64,000 bases of DNA, taken from the NCBI RefSeq assembly GCF_001544455.2, contig NZ_FCOC02000028.1, forward strand, positions 1 through 64,000. Direction: 5' to 3'. The position numbers and the translations under genes were made by a program. Under the pieces are notes generated by a model, which saw only the letters and a list, made by a program, of their open reading frames with translations, searched no databases and was not told the DNA's origin. This stretch comes from Caballeronia sordidicola. GTDB lineage: Bacteria > Pseudomonadota > Gammaproteobacteria > Burkholderiales > Burkholderiaceae. Shown here in pieces: positions 43,659 to 52,454 of this stretch. Each line of letters begins with the position of its first letter. Position 1 is the first letter of the stretch.

Positions 43659-43668
43659 GTCATATTAC
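43659..43668 (-). promoter_or_regulatory. Candidate operator for garL-garR related to the udh site
   Basis: GTCATATTAC, 83 bases upstream of the garL start, matches the udh palindrome GTCATATGAC at 9 of 10 positions. This suggests joint control of udh and garLR by the FadR-type regulator. The short length keeps confidence low. Confidence 0.4.
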
Positions 43669-43714
43669 ATCGCACGATTGATCGGGAGCAAGAAGGTGCA
43701 TTGAGCGGGCTGGA

Positions 43715-44383
43715 CTATTCCCGATCCGCCGCGCCAGGCCAACGGTTTTCCTCGATACACCGCGCCGTGGGCATGCGTGTCGCCCAGCCCTCGGCCTGAA
43801 GCATGGGTTCGTCGTAGAAATGCTGCACATGGCCAATGCAGAGGATCGCGACCGGCCTGGCATCCGCCGGCATATGCAGCAAGCGTTGAAGCGCCGCTAC
43901 ATCAAACAGGGACACCCAGCCCAGCCCAAGTCCCTCCGCGCGAGCCGCGAGCCACATGTTCTGAATCGCGCACGCCACCGACGCAAGATCCATTTCCGGC
44001 AGGGTGCGGCGGCCGAAGATATGCCGCTCGCGGTTTTCCATCAAGCCCGCTACCAGCACCTCGCCACAATCCAGGATGCCCTGGACCTTGAGCCGCATGA
44101 ATTCATCGCTGCGTTCCTCGAGCGCCGCGGCCGTTGCCCGGCGCTCCGTTTCCACGATGTCGTGCAACGCGAGACGCATGCTGCGATCGGTCACGCGCAC
44201 GAAGCGCCAGGGCTGCATGAAACCGACGCTCGGCGCGTGATGTGCGGCGTCGATCAAGCGCGCCATGAGTTCGGGCGCGACGGGGGTATCGATGAAATGC
44301 CGCATGTCGCGGCGCTCGTGGATCGCGCGATACACCCCTGCAGTCTCAGGGTCGGAAAAGCGCTTGAGGGTCGAGTCAGTCAT
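43715..44383 (-). CDS. bluB: BluB-type 5,6-dimethylbenzimidazole synthase
   Basis: A 222-residue nitroreductase-fold flavoprotein. BluB-specific segments are APSVGFMQPWRFVRV, LWLAARAEGLGLGWVSLF (variant of RAEGVGVGWVSIF) and FYDEPMLQAEGW. BluB cleaves FMN with oxygen to make the lower ligand of cobalamin. ATG 44383 gives the usual BluB length; a GTG at 44452 would add 23 residues. No other cobalamin gene or riboswitch is visible nearby. Confidence 0.85.
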   Translation of the reverse strand: MTDSTLKRFSDPETAGVYRAIHERRDMRHFIDTPVAPELMARLIDAAHHAPSVGFMQPWRFVRVTDRSMRLALHDIVETERRATAAALEERSDEFMRLKVQGILDCGEVLVAGLMENRERHIFGRRTLPEMDLASVACAIQNMWLAARAEGLGLGWVSLFDVAALQRLLHMPADARPVAILCIGHVQHFYDEPMLQAEGWATRMPTARCIEENRWPGAADRE

Positions 44384-44623
44384 TGCTTTAATGCGTTCCA
44401 GGATCGGCTGTATCTGCCGGATTCGGGTGAACGGGACCGTGTCGTTATTCACCCTGTCAATGCCTAATGAAGGACGCTGGCGTTATGGATTCATTCCAGC
44501 CGTTCCCTTCACGATATCCGGAGGATACAGACCTGCGGCCCGGGGCACCATCGCCAGGCGGCGGGTGTTAGCCCTGATGCGCCAGGCACATGAGCATCGC
44601 GGCGGTCTTCTTCCCGACGCCCT

Positions 44624-47014
44624 TCACTCGACCGCCGGCCATGCAAGGTGCGGCGAGGTCCAGTCGAGTTCGCTGCCAACGACCATCACCTTGCCGTCGC
44701 GCAGCAAGGCCATTGTCACGCCCACCGAAGCGCGGCCGCTCGTAAGCGACAGGTACGGCTGGCAAAACACCGCCGTCCCCATGTTCGCCACCGCTTTCCA
44801 GTAGTAAGGCCGGTGATCCCAGCGCGCCGATTGCGTGGCGAGCAACGGGCCGAGCCTGAAATCGCCATTCGGCGCTGCATGCCCCACAAACTCCTGGCCC
44901 ACGATACGGCCCGTATGATCGAGCACGAAACAGCGTTTGCAGAGCGCGAGCGCGGTCATGGGTGCAATGGCGTCGCCAATCGCCGCGCCATTCGATAACG
45001 CCGCCGCCGCTGCCTTCACCATCGCAAGGTACGGGGACAATTGCGCGTCGAACCGGCTTGCGCGGGCGCTGCGGCCTTCGGCGATTACATCGAATGCGTG
45101 GTCGATGCGCCGCATCACCGCGTCCGGGACCGGTATGCTCGCGCTGGGTCTGCCCAGCAGGAACCCTTGAGCGAAGTCGACGTTGGATTCGACAGCGAGC
45201 ACGAGTTCCTCGGTCGTCTCGATTCCTTCCACGACCACGAGCATGTCCGCGCGATGCAGCAGCGCGACAATGGTCGAGAGCAACGGCTGGTCGGACGCAC
45301 GGCTTTTCGCGCGGATCAATTCGCCGTCGAGCTTCACGAAATCCGGCTGGATTCGCAGCAGGCGGTCGAGGTTCGAATGGCCCGCGCCGAAGTCGTCGAC
45401 AGCGATCAGAAATCCGCATCCCCTATATCGCCACGCGGCCAGCGCCAGTTCTTCCACGCTCACGCCATCTGATTCCAGTATCTCGAGCACGATACTGCCG
45501 GGATTGAGTCCCGCTGCGACCGCCATGTTCGAAAGCGTCTGCTCGTAGCCGGCCTGGATGAAGGTGGAAGGCGCGACGTTCACGAACAGCCACGCGTCGC
45601 GCGGCACGTGCCTGCGTGCATTGTCGAAGTGCAGGTGATGTGTAAGCGAATCAAGTTCGGTCACATCGGGGTTCGACTGCGGTGCGAACAGCACGCCAGG
45701 CTCGACGGGCTTGCCTTCATGATCGTGGCCACGCAAGAGCACTTCGAAGCCCACCTGCTTCTGATGCGACAAGCTGTAGAGCGGCTGGAAATGCGTGGAA
45801 AGTTCAAACGCGCCCCATTGCCTGACGGTGTTTCCCCCGGCTTCGAGATCGTTCGCCCCATGCGGGTTCGTATCGATGTCTTCGTCAATAGCGGTTGCGC
45901 GCACGCGCGCGACGCTGCACGCGCGCTCCACGAACACGCGATTGCGTCCGGCATGTTTTGCCCGCAACAGCGCTTCGTCCGCGCGGTCCAGAAGCGAAAT
46001 GGCGCTCTCGTGATCACGTCGATGCGCCACGCCGAAGCTCGCGGTCAGGAAGCCGTCCGGCCGCAGAATGCCTGCGATGCGAATTCGCAAGGAGTCTGCA
46101 AGCTCCGTTACGTAGTGAGGTCCGGCAGCGGGAACAAGCACGGCGAATTCCTCGCCGCCAAGCCGGCCGGCAATCGCTTCCGGCGGGATTGCATCCTTGA
46201 TTACCTGCGTGACCTGCATCAGCGCGTCGTCGCCTCGCGCGTGGCCGTATTGATCGTTGAGCGACTTGAACCGGTCGACGTCGAGAAAAATGGCGCTGAC
46301 GATCTCGCCGCCGATACGTGGCCTGGCAAGCATCTGCTCGGCTTGCTCCAGAAACGCGCGGCGGTTGAGCAACTGGGTCAATGGATCGGTTGCCGCCTGC
46401 GCCGTGAGCTTTTCTTCCAGCAGAAAGTGATTGAGCCGGAACCAGTAGAAGCCGAAATGAAATGTCGTCGCGGTCGGAATGCCAATGGCGACCCACATCG
46501 CGCACAACACCCAGTCGTCGTGCGTGAACGGCACCGCGAACACAAACGGGATGCCGGCCAGATAAAACGCGATCGTGCCGAGCACGAAATGCCGTGGCGT
46601 CAGCCACAGCGGTGCCGCGCAGATGGGCACGACCATGCCGGCAGGCAGCATCCAGTAGAGCGGCTGTTCGACTCCGGTCACGTTGATCATCACGCCAATC
46701 TGCAGCACGACCACGTAGGCCGCGCCGATCAGGCCGAATACGAATGTGGAGGGCGCTCTGGGAATGGCGGCCACGAGCAGCGACAACGCGAGCGCGCACA
46801 TCAGGCGTGGCCAGAGCGGCAGCTCGATGCCCGTCACATGAGCGCGTGCGACCACGAAAATCAGGAAAGCGACGACGGTAAAAGCCATGGTGACCGTGGA
46901 GAGCGGCTTTTGCTGTTCCATGGAACGGCGGTGAAAGCGCTGGCGAAGCGGGGATGTAACGGGCGGCGGAAGCAGGGATGTAAGCATGTCGGCGGTCGGT
47001 TTTAGCAGTCTCAT
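44624..47014 (-). CDS. Membrane GGDEF-EAL c-di-GMP protein with C-terminal extra domain
   Basis: A 796-residue protein: five or six membrane helices (about 40-190), a GGDEF domain with GGEEF at 286-290, an EAL domain (about 405-645) and a further domain of about 125 residues at the C-terminus. The diguanylate cyclase site looks intact, while the RxxD inhibitory site is absent. The EAL core keeps its catalytic set (E424 in EVLLR, the Asn of VNVAPS, LEILES, DDFG, VKLDG, VVEGIET, AQGF), so both activities are possible. The tail (RCFVLDHTGRIVG, YYWKAVAN) resembles a Cache/PAS-like sensor. The start is uncertain, with no clear ribosome-binding site. Confidence 0.9.
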   Translation of the reverse strand: MRLLKPTADMLTSLLPPPVTSPLRQRFHRRSMEQQKPLSTVTMAFTVVAFLIFVVARAHVTGIELPLWPRLMCALALSLLVAAIPRAPSTFVFGLIGAAYVVVLQIGVMINVTGVEQPLYWMLPAGMVVPICAAPLWLTPRHFVLGTIAFYLAGIPFVFAVPFTHDDWVLCAMWVAIGIPTATTFHFGFYWFRLNHFLLEEKLTAQAATDPLTQLLNRRAFLEQAEQMLARPRIGGEIVSAIFLDVDRFKSLNDQYGHARGDDALMQVTQVIKDAIPPEAIAGRLGGEEFAVLVPAAGPHYVTELADSLRIRIAGILRPDGFLTASFGVAHRRDHESAISLLDRADEALLRAKHAGRNRVFVERACSVARVRATAIDEDIDTNPHGANDLEAGGNTVRQWGAFELSTHFQPLYSLSHQKQVGFEVLLRGHDHEGKPVEPGVLFAPQSNPDVTELDSLTHHLHFDNARRHVPRDAWLFVNVAPSTFIQAGYEQTLSNMAVAAGLNPGSIVLEILESDGVSVEELALAAWRYRGCGFLIAVDDFGAGHSNLDRLLRIQPDFVKLDGELIRAKSRASDQPLLSTIVALLHRADMLVVVEGIETTEELVLAVESNVDFAQGFLLGRPSASIPVPDAVMRRIDHAFDVIAEGRSARASRFDAQLSPYLAMVKAAAAALSNGAAIGDAIAPMTALALCKRCFVLDHTGRIVGQEFVGHAAPNGDFRLGPLLATQSARWDHRPYYWKAVANMGTAVFCQPYLSLTSGRASVGVTMALLRDGKVMVVGSELDWTSPHLAWPAVE

Positions 47015-47413
47015 TCGTGCGAGTGAAGGCTGTCGGCTGTGGTTGCAGTGTCCGGGGCCGATTTATTTGTTTGAACTTCCGAAGCTGAAAATCACATGTC
47101 CATAATTTCATCAGACGAAATGGATTGTCTTACGCCGCGCCAGCACGCTCAAGACAAATGTTGAACTAGCGCAGCGTTGTCAGGGCTTCAGGAGCACGCC
47201 GCGCTCCCGCAAGATGAAATGCAAGGGACGAGCCATTCTAGATTTTTAAATGGATATTGAAAAGCTGACGTGTCCTGGACGGTCTCCATGCGGTGTTTCA
47301 GCGCCTGAACTTGTGTATTCATCTAGACGACTTGCTAGCGTCACCGCGTCGTCATGTTGCATTCCTAGAATCCGTACGACGCTGCAAATCTCAGGCGTCA
47401 TAGTGAGGACATC
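47015..47413. other. Intergenic region between the GGDEF-EAL gene and phnC
   Basis: About 400 bases without a credible gene. It must hold the divergent promoters of both flanking genes. It contains the TCTAGACGAC element at 47322-47331 and an AT-rich patch near 47225-47250. I could not find a convincing Pho box. Confidence 0.6.
47322..47331 (+). promoter_or_regulatory. TCTAGACGAC element before phnC (candidate PhnF site)
   Basis: TCTAGACGAC occurs 83 bases before phnC and again between phnF and phnG at 52386-52395. The shared element at two separated transcription units of the same pathway suggests a common regulator, most likely the HutC-type PhnF. Confidence 0.5.
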
Positions 47414-48304
47414 ATGGATGCAATTCGCATCGAACGCCTGTGCAAGACGTTCGACAACGGCCGCAAGGCGCTCGACTCCATCGACCTGCGAGTCGCTGAA
47501 GGTGAAATGGTCGCGCTGATCGGTGCGTCCGGTTCGGGCAAGTCAACACTGCTGCGGCACATTGCGGGATTTACCGCGTCCGACCCGGCGCCTTCGCATG
47601 TGACGCTGCTTGGACGGCCTATTCAAGAGAACGGCAAGGTGGCGCGCGAAGTCCGCAGGATTCGCCGCGATGTCGCCTTCGTGTTCCAGCAATTCAATCT
47701 TGTTGGGCGTCTCACGGTCCGCACCAATGTGCTCCTCGGCGCGCTGTCACGCGTGCCGCTGTGGCGGCGGCTGGTCGGCCGGTTTCCCCGCGCCGAGCAG
47801 GAACTGGCCATGGCTTCGCTCTCCGCCATGGGCATCGGCGACCATGTCAATGAACGCGCCAGCACCTTGTCAGGCGGGCAGCAACAGCGCGCGGCACTGG
47901 CGCGTGCGCTGGTTCAGCGAGCGCGTATTGTCCTCGCCGACGAACCCATCGCGTCGCTCGATCCCGAGTCTTCGCGCCGCGTGATGGAGTTGCTGCAGTC
48001 GCTGAACGAAGACCATGGACTGACGGTCGTGGTGTCGCTCCATCAGATCGATATCGCGATGAAGTATTGCGCAAGGACGGTCGCGCTGCGCAATGGCTGC
48101 GTGGTGTATGACGGCCCTTCCGCGCATCTCACGCCGGCGCTGCTGCGCGATCTGTATGGCGCGGCGGCCGAAGAACTGCTGAACGATACCAACACCGCTA
48201 CCGATGCATCGCGTCATATGGAACGCGCCATGGAGCGCGCGGCAGCGCGGCCCGAAGGCGCGTCGGCCCGCTCTGCGGCATTCGCGTCGGCGGCAAGTTC
48301 CTGA
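47414..48304 (+). CDS. phnC: Phosphonate ABC transporter ATPase PhnC
   Basis: A 296-residue ATPase: Walker A GASGSGKST (about 37-45), signature LSGGQQQRAALARAL, Walker B IVLADEPIASLDPES. The last 40 residues beyond the ATPase fold are Ala/Arg-rich and atypical. GAGGAC precedes the ATG. It is the first gene of phnCDE. Confidence 0.92.
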   Translation: MDAIRIERLCKTFDNGRKALDSIDLRVAEGEMVALIGASGSGKSTLLRHIAGFTASDPAPSHVTLLGRPIQENGKVAREVRRIRRDVAFVFQQFNLVGRLTVRTNVLLGALSRVPLWRRLVGRFPRAEQELAMASLSAMGIGDHVNERASTLSGGQQQRAALARALVQRARIVLADEPIASLDPESSRRVMELLQSLNEDHGLTVVVSLHQIDIAMKYCARTVALRNGCVVYDGPSAHLTPALLRDLYGAAAEELLNDTNTATDASRHMERAMERAAARPEGASARSAAFASAASS

Positions 48305-48345
48305 TTGCACGACTTCCTGCTTCTTTCCAAACCTGGACCCATTCA

Positions 48346-49329
48346 ATGAAATCAACCCGTCTTTTCTTGGCCGGCGCGATATGCGCCGCCTCGCTTGCCG
48401 CATGTTTCGCCTCGCAATCGGCGCTTGCCGAAACCATCAACTTCGGGATTATCTCGACCGACAATTCCGCGGCGCTCAAGCAGCGCTGGCAGCCGCTGAT
48501 AGACGACCTCAACAAGCAGACCGGCCTGGAAGTCAAACCGTTCTTCGCCACCGACTATGCCGGGATTATCGAAGGCATGCGTTTTAATAAGGTGCAGATT
48601 GGCTACTTCGGCAATGCGTCGGCCATTGAAGCGGTGGATCGCGGCAACGGCGAAGTGTTCGCGAAGGTGAAGTACAAGAGCGGGGAAGCCGGGTACTACT
48701 CGCTGCTGATCACGAACGTGAACAGCAAGTGGAAGACCGTCGACCAGGTGCTTAAGAACACGCATGACATCAATCTCGGTTTCGGCGATCCGAACTCCAC
48801 GTCGGGCACGCTCGTGCCCTCGTATTACCTGTTCGCGAAGAACGGCATCTCGGTGCGCAGCGACTTCAAGAGCGTATTGCCATCGAGCCATGAAGCGAAC
48901 ATGCTGGCCGTGGTGAACAACCGCGTGGACGTCGCGACCAACAACACCGACATGGTGGAGACCTTGAGGCAACAGCATCCCGAACTGCTGCAGCGCGTGC
49001 GCATATTGTGGAAGTCGCCGCTGATTCCTTCGGACCCGCTCGTATGGCGCCGTGACCTGCCGCAAGCGACGAAGGACAAGCTGCGTAACTTCTTCGATCA
49101 CTACGCCCAGACCGATCCGCACGAGAAGGCGATCATGGAAGCCATCACGGGCTTGTCGGGCTTTGCGGATTCCACCGACGCGCAACTGATTCCCATCCGT
49201 CAGATGGCCTTGTTCCAGAAGAAAGAGCAAATCCGGAACGACGCGCATATGTCCGATGAAGACAAGAAAGCGCAGATCGCCGCACTCGACCAGAAATTGG
49301 CGCAACTGGACACGGTGGCGGCGAAGTGA
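48346..49329 (+). CDS. phnD: Phosphonate ABC transporter binding protein PhnD
   Basis: A 327-residue periplasmic binding protein with a signal peptide ending near ALA (about residue 28). ETINFGIISTDNSAAL and the phosphonate-binding loop segment DPNSTSGTLVPSYYLF identify PhnD. It delivers alkylphosphonates to PhnCE. The stop overlaps phnE by 4 bases. Confidence 0.93.
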   Translation: MKSTRLFLAGAICAASLAACFASQSALAETINFGIISTDNSAALKQRWQPLIDDLNKQTGLEVKPFFATDYAGIIEGMRFNKVQIGYFGNASAIEAVDRGNGEVFAKVKYKSGEAGYYSLLITNVNSKWKTVDQVLKNTHDINLGFGDPNSTSGTLVPSYYLFAKNGISVRSDFKSVLPSSHEANMLAVVNNRVDVATNNTDMVETLRQQHPELLQRVRILWKSPLIPSDPLVWRRDLPQATKDKLRNFFDHYAQTDPHEKAIMEAITGLSGFADSTDAQLIPIRQMALFQKKEQIRNDAHMSDEDKKAQIAALDQKLAQLDTVAAK

Positions 49330-50159
49330 AGCATCCCGTCGACGCTTATTCCTTCGACGGCGCCGAGGCCCGCCCACGAATCATCAAGCCCGAACTGCAT
49401 GTACCCAAGCGCAGTTGGCTCTCGATGTTCGGCTGGGTCGCGTTCATAGCCGTTCTCGGTCTGTCGTGGCATAGCGCCGACATGCGTCCGCTCGATCTTT
49501 TCGCCGATCCGGGCAACATGGTGCAGTTTGGCCGGGATTTTTTCCCGCCGGACTTTCACGACTGGCGCACGTATGTTCACGAGATGATCGTGACGCTTGC
49601 CGTGGCGGTGTGGGGCACGGCGCTCTCGCTGGTTTTCGCGGTGCCTTGCGGGCTGCTTTCGGCCTACAACATTGCGCCGATGTGGATTGCCCAGCCCGTG
49701 CGGCGCGTGATGGACGCCTGTCGCGCAATCAACGAGATGGTCTTTGCGATGCTGTTCATCGTGGCGGTCGGGCTTGGGCCGTTCGCCGGCGTGCTCGCGC
49801 TTTGGGTGCATACCACCGGCGTGCTCGCCAAGCTGTTCGCGGAAGCCGTCGAGGCTATCGACGCACGTCCTGCCGAAGGCGTGCGCGCCACTGGCGCAAG
49901 CAGTCTCGATGAAGTGCTTTACGGCGTGTTGCCGCAGGTCATGCCGCTATGGATATCGTTCGCGTTGTACCGGTTCGAATCGAATGTGCGCTCGGCCATG
50001 GTGGTCGGCATGGTGGGCGCGGGAGGCATTGGTGTGGTGCTGTACGAGGCGATTCGCTCGTTCAATTATGCGCAGACCGCAGCGGTGTTGCTGATGGTGA
50101 TCGTGATCGTGAGCCTGATCGACCTGGGCTCGGCGTGGCTTCGTGAGCGCGTGATCTGA
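49326..50159 (+). CDS. phnE: Phosphonate ABC transporter permease PhnE
   Basis: A 277-residue permease with about six helices and the loop EAVEAIDARPAEGVRATGASSLDEVLYGVLPQ, then VGAGGIGVVLYEAIRSFNY, both typical of PhnE. It converges with phnN, with a terminator between them. Only one PhnE is present. Confidence 0.93.
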   Translation: MKHPVDAYSFDGAEARPRIIKPELHVPKRSWLSMFGWVAFIAVLGLSWHSADMRPLDLFADPGNMVQFGRDFFPPDFHDWRTYVHEMIVTLAVAVWGTALSLVFAVPCGLLSAYNIAPMWIAQPVRRVMDACRAINEMVFAMLFIVAVGLGPFAGVLALWVHTTGVLAKLFAEAVEAIDARPAEGVRATGASSLDEVLYGVLPQVMPLWISFALYRFESNVRSAMVVGMVGAGGIGVVLYEAIRSFNYAQTAAVLLMVIVIVSLIDLGSAWLRERVI

Positions 50160-50175
50160 CGGTCAAAGACGTTTT

Positions 50176-50214
50176 AAAAACCCGGCCGGTACGCAGCGTG
50201 TACCGGCCGGTTTT
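50176..50214. terminator. Terminator between phnE and phnN
   Basis: An 11-base perfect stem CCGGCCGGTAC (50182-50192) with GTACCGGCCGG (50200-50210) and a 7-base loop is flanked by AAAA and TTTT. It fits bidirectional termination of convergent operons. Confidence 0.88.
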
Positions 50215-50239
50215 GTTTCACGCGGGTATCAAGCGAATA

Positions 50240-50800
50240 TCAAGCCGGCTTGAGCGATTGATCGATCGCGGCCAGCAGTTGTTGTCCGGCATCGGCCAGC
50301 AAGCCCGAATTGTCGATGGTCGTCACCCGCGCCGCTTCCGGCAATGCAAGCGCCGGACGGCGCGCGAGACGCGCTTCCATTTGCCTGGAGTCCTCGCGGC
50401 CGCGACGCTCGAGACGCGCGGCAAGCACAGCCGGGCTCGCATGGATATGGACGAACTGCGTGTGCGGGTACCGTTCGAGCGCGGCAGGCGCGTGCTGACG
50501 CGAACCGTTCACGACGACCCGTTGGCCGCGCGCGAGCCACGCATCGATCTCCACGCCAATGCCATAGTGAAGCCCGAGGCTTTCCCAGTGCATCGAGAAC
50601 ACGCCGTTTGCCAGACGGGCGGCGAATTCATCGTGCGTCAGCGCGACATGGTTCTCGCCTTCCGAAACGGGCCGCGTGATGTAGCGATGCGCGAACATCA
50701 CCTGTGAACCAATGCGCTCCCGCACGAAGCCGAGCAGCGAGTCCTTGCCTGCGCCCGACGGTCCCATCACGTAGATCAATCTGCCTTGAGCGGCGCTCAT
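50240..50800 (-). CDS. phnN: Ribose 1,5-bisphosphate phosphokinase PhnN
   Basis: A 186-residue guanylate-kinase-like P-loop protein: GPSGAGKDSLL near residue 13, HRYITRP, and GLHYGIGVEIDAWLARGQRVVVNGSR. It converts ribose 1,5-bisphosphate to PRPP at the end of the C-P lyase pathway. ATG 50800 overlaps the preceding gene as ATGA; the longer frame to 50929 lies inside that gene. Part of the phnF-DUF1045-phnN unit. Confidence 0.93.
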   Translation of the reverse strand: MSAAQGRLIYVMGPSGAGKDSLLGFVRERIGSQVMFAHRYITRPVSEGENHVALTHDEFAARLANGVFSMHWESLGLHYGIGVEIDAWLARGQRVVVNGSRQHAPAALERYPHTQFVHIHASPAVLAARLERRGREDSRQMEARLARRPALALPEAARVTTIDNSGLLADAGQQLLAAIDQSLKPA

Positions 50801-51516
50801 GCGAGGACTCCCGCATGAGCGAACGGCAGGCGCTTCCAGAGAGAGAAGGGCGCTTTCCGATGTTCCTGGACGAACAGCGCCGCGCCATGAAAAGGCAGCG
50901 GCCCGAGCGTTTCGCCGCGTGCTTGCCAAACCGACCTGATCTCGGCGCGCAGCGGTGCGGAATCGATGGAGTTGGACAATGTCATGTGGAAACGGAATTC
51001 ATCGAGCACGTAGGGGTAGCCCCATTCGTGCAACAGCGCGCGTTGCCTTGGAGTGAGACCGGATGCGAGCCGCCGCTCGATATCCTCGGCCGGCGGACGC
51101 GCACGCAGCGAAGCGAGGGCGTGCAGAGCGCTTGCCGCGATGTCGCGGATAGCTTCATCGTGCGCGGGTTGCGCCGCGCGAAGCGCAACGAAGCGTCCCA
51201 TTTCGACGGCTTGAAGCGGGACACTGAAGGGAGAAACCCGCTTCGCCCATTCCAGTGCAGCCGAAAGCACATCCTCGGCCTCGTGACCCTCGGCGATATG
51301 AAACGGCGGCACGAGCGTGCCATGCCATCCATATTGGCTGGGCGCAGCCGTCAGCGACGCAACCGGCTGCGCCAGCGTGGGAACCAGCGGCGTTTCCATG
51401 ACCTCGCCGGTTTCAGCGTCGCGGCCAAGCCATTCACAACCCGCGTGCCACCAAGGGGACGTGGACGGCGGTGCGTAGTAGAGCGCAATACGTGCATCGG
51501 GCGTCGACGTGCTCAT
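50797..51516 (-). CDS. DUF1045 phosphonate-operon protein (2H phosphoesterase fold)
   Basis: A 239-residue protein of the family found in phn operons of proteobacteria. It carries two H-x-T-L motifs, HGTL at 65-68 and HMTL at 177-180, which define the 2H phosphoesterase superfamily. Because phnP (cyclic phosphodiesterase) is absent from this cluster, this protein may open the ribosyl 1,2-cyclic phosphate made by C-P lyase (inference). It overlaps phnF upstream and phnN downstream, each as ATGA. Confidence 0.88.
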   Translation of the reverse strand: MSTSTPDARIALYYAPPSTSPWWHAGCEWLGRDAETGEVMETPLVPTLAQPVASLTAAPSQYGWHGTLVPPFHIAEGHEAEDVLSAALEWAKRVSPFSVPLQAVEMGRFVALRAAQPAHDEAIRDIAASALHALASLRARPPAEDIERRLASGLTPRQRALLHEWGYPYVLDEFRFHMTLSNSIDSAPLRAEIRSVWQARGETLGPLPFHGAALFVQEHRKAPFSLWKRLPFAHAGVLA

Positions 51517-52271
51517 ACGCCGTCCTCGACCAGCAATTGCACACGGTCCGCGGCAAAGTGCGTGATGCCATATTTGATGGGAACGCCGGCTTCATCCACG
51601 TCGACGCTTTCGACCCACATGACCGGTTGTTGCCGATTGATCTGCAAGCGGCGCGCGACCTCGGAACTCGGCAAGACGCAGCCGATACGGCTCCATTTGC
51701 GCGTGTAATCGGTCACGCCATATTCGGCGAGCGCCGCGCTCACGCCTTGCTTGCCCGCCAGCACCGCCGGAAGATCGGCGAACCGCATGGCCGGATACCA
51801 GCTTCGTGCATAGGTCAGCGGTACGTCCTCGGAGTCGTGACGCGTCTCGATTTCGTACACGAGCGTGCCGGCGCGAATGCCGAGCGCCTTCGCCGCGACC
51901 GGATCAGCCTTGACCTTGTCGCTCGACAACACCACACCCGCCGACGACTGGTTGTTGCGGCGCAGATTTTCGGTGAAACGCGTGCGCCGTCCAATCTGAT
52001 AGTCGATTGCGCCGGGCTGCACGAACGTCCCGCGTCCCTGCTCGACGCTCACGAGGCCCGTTGCCGCCAGACGCAGCATGGCGCGGCGCACGGTGTGGCG
52101 GTTGACGTCGAAACGTCGCGCGAGTTCTGCCTCGCTCGGAAGGCGGCCCTCTTCGCCGAAGCTCTTCGCCGTAATCTCCGCCGAAAGGATCTGTTCGATC
52201 TGGCGCCACACGGCAACGCCCGCGCCGCGCTCGACTGCAAGCCCCGGTGTCCCCGTTTCGTTGGATGTCAT
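51513..52271 (-). CDS. phnF: Phosphonate operon regulator PhnF (GntR/HutC family)
   Basis: A 252-residue HutC-subfamily GntR regulator: winged helix (RLPSEAELARRFDVNRHTVRRAMLRLAATGLVSVEQGRGTFV) and a C-terminal UTRA ligand domain (YEIETRHDSEDVPLTYARSWYP). It is divergent from phnG and probably represses phn genes. AGGA lies about 11 bases before the ATG. Confidence 0.92.
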   Translation of the reverse strand: MTSNETGTPGLAVERGAGVAVWRQIEQILSAEITAKSFGEEGRLPSEAELARRFDVNRHTVRRAMLRLAATGLVSVEQGRGTFVQPGAIDYQIGRRTRFTENLRRNNQSSAGVVLSSDKVKADPVAAKALGIRAGTLVYEIETRHDSEDVPLTYARSWYPAMRFADLPAVLAGKQGVSAALAEYGVTDYTRKWSRIGCVLPSSEVARRLQINRQQPVMWVESVDVDEAGVPIKYGITHFAADRVQLLVEDGV

Positions 52272-52383
52272 GGTGGTGTCATTCCTGTCGGTTTGAATAT
52301 CGTCATTGGCATTGTAGTGCGCCGCCGATGATGGAAATGTGAAAGCGCGGCGAACGGCATCAATTTGTGTCTGTACCTGTAAA

Positions 52384-52395
52384 CGTCTAGACGAC
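52384..52395. promoter_or_regulatory. CGTCTAGACG palindrome in the phnF-phnG gap (candidate PhnF operator)
   Basis: A 10-base perfect palindrome CGTCTAGACG (52384-52393) continues as AC, giving the same TCTAGACGAC found before phnC. It sits between divergent phnF and phnG, about 60 bases before phnG, a good place for autoregulation and repression. Confidence 0.6.
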
Positions 52396-52454
52396 CAGAT
52401 GACTATTCTAGTAGGGTATGGGTTTTACGGCAGCATCAAATCACGAGGTTGACG

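Noticed and set aside
43577..44623. Cobalamin riboswitch associated with bluB
   Set aside because: No B12-box-like sequence was visible in the short gaps on either side of the gene.
44568..44630. A possible helix-hairpin-helix remnant (VKGVGKKTAAMLMCLAHQG) on the minus strand past the GGDEF-EAL stop
   Set aside because: Only about 20 residues are visible, upstream sequence in that frame overlaps the EAL gene out of phase, and no partner segment was found. It may be chance.
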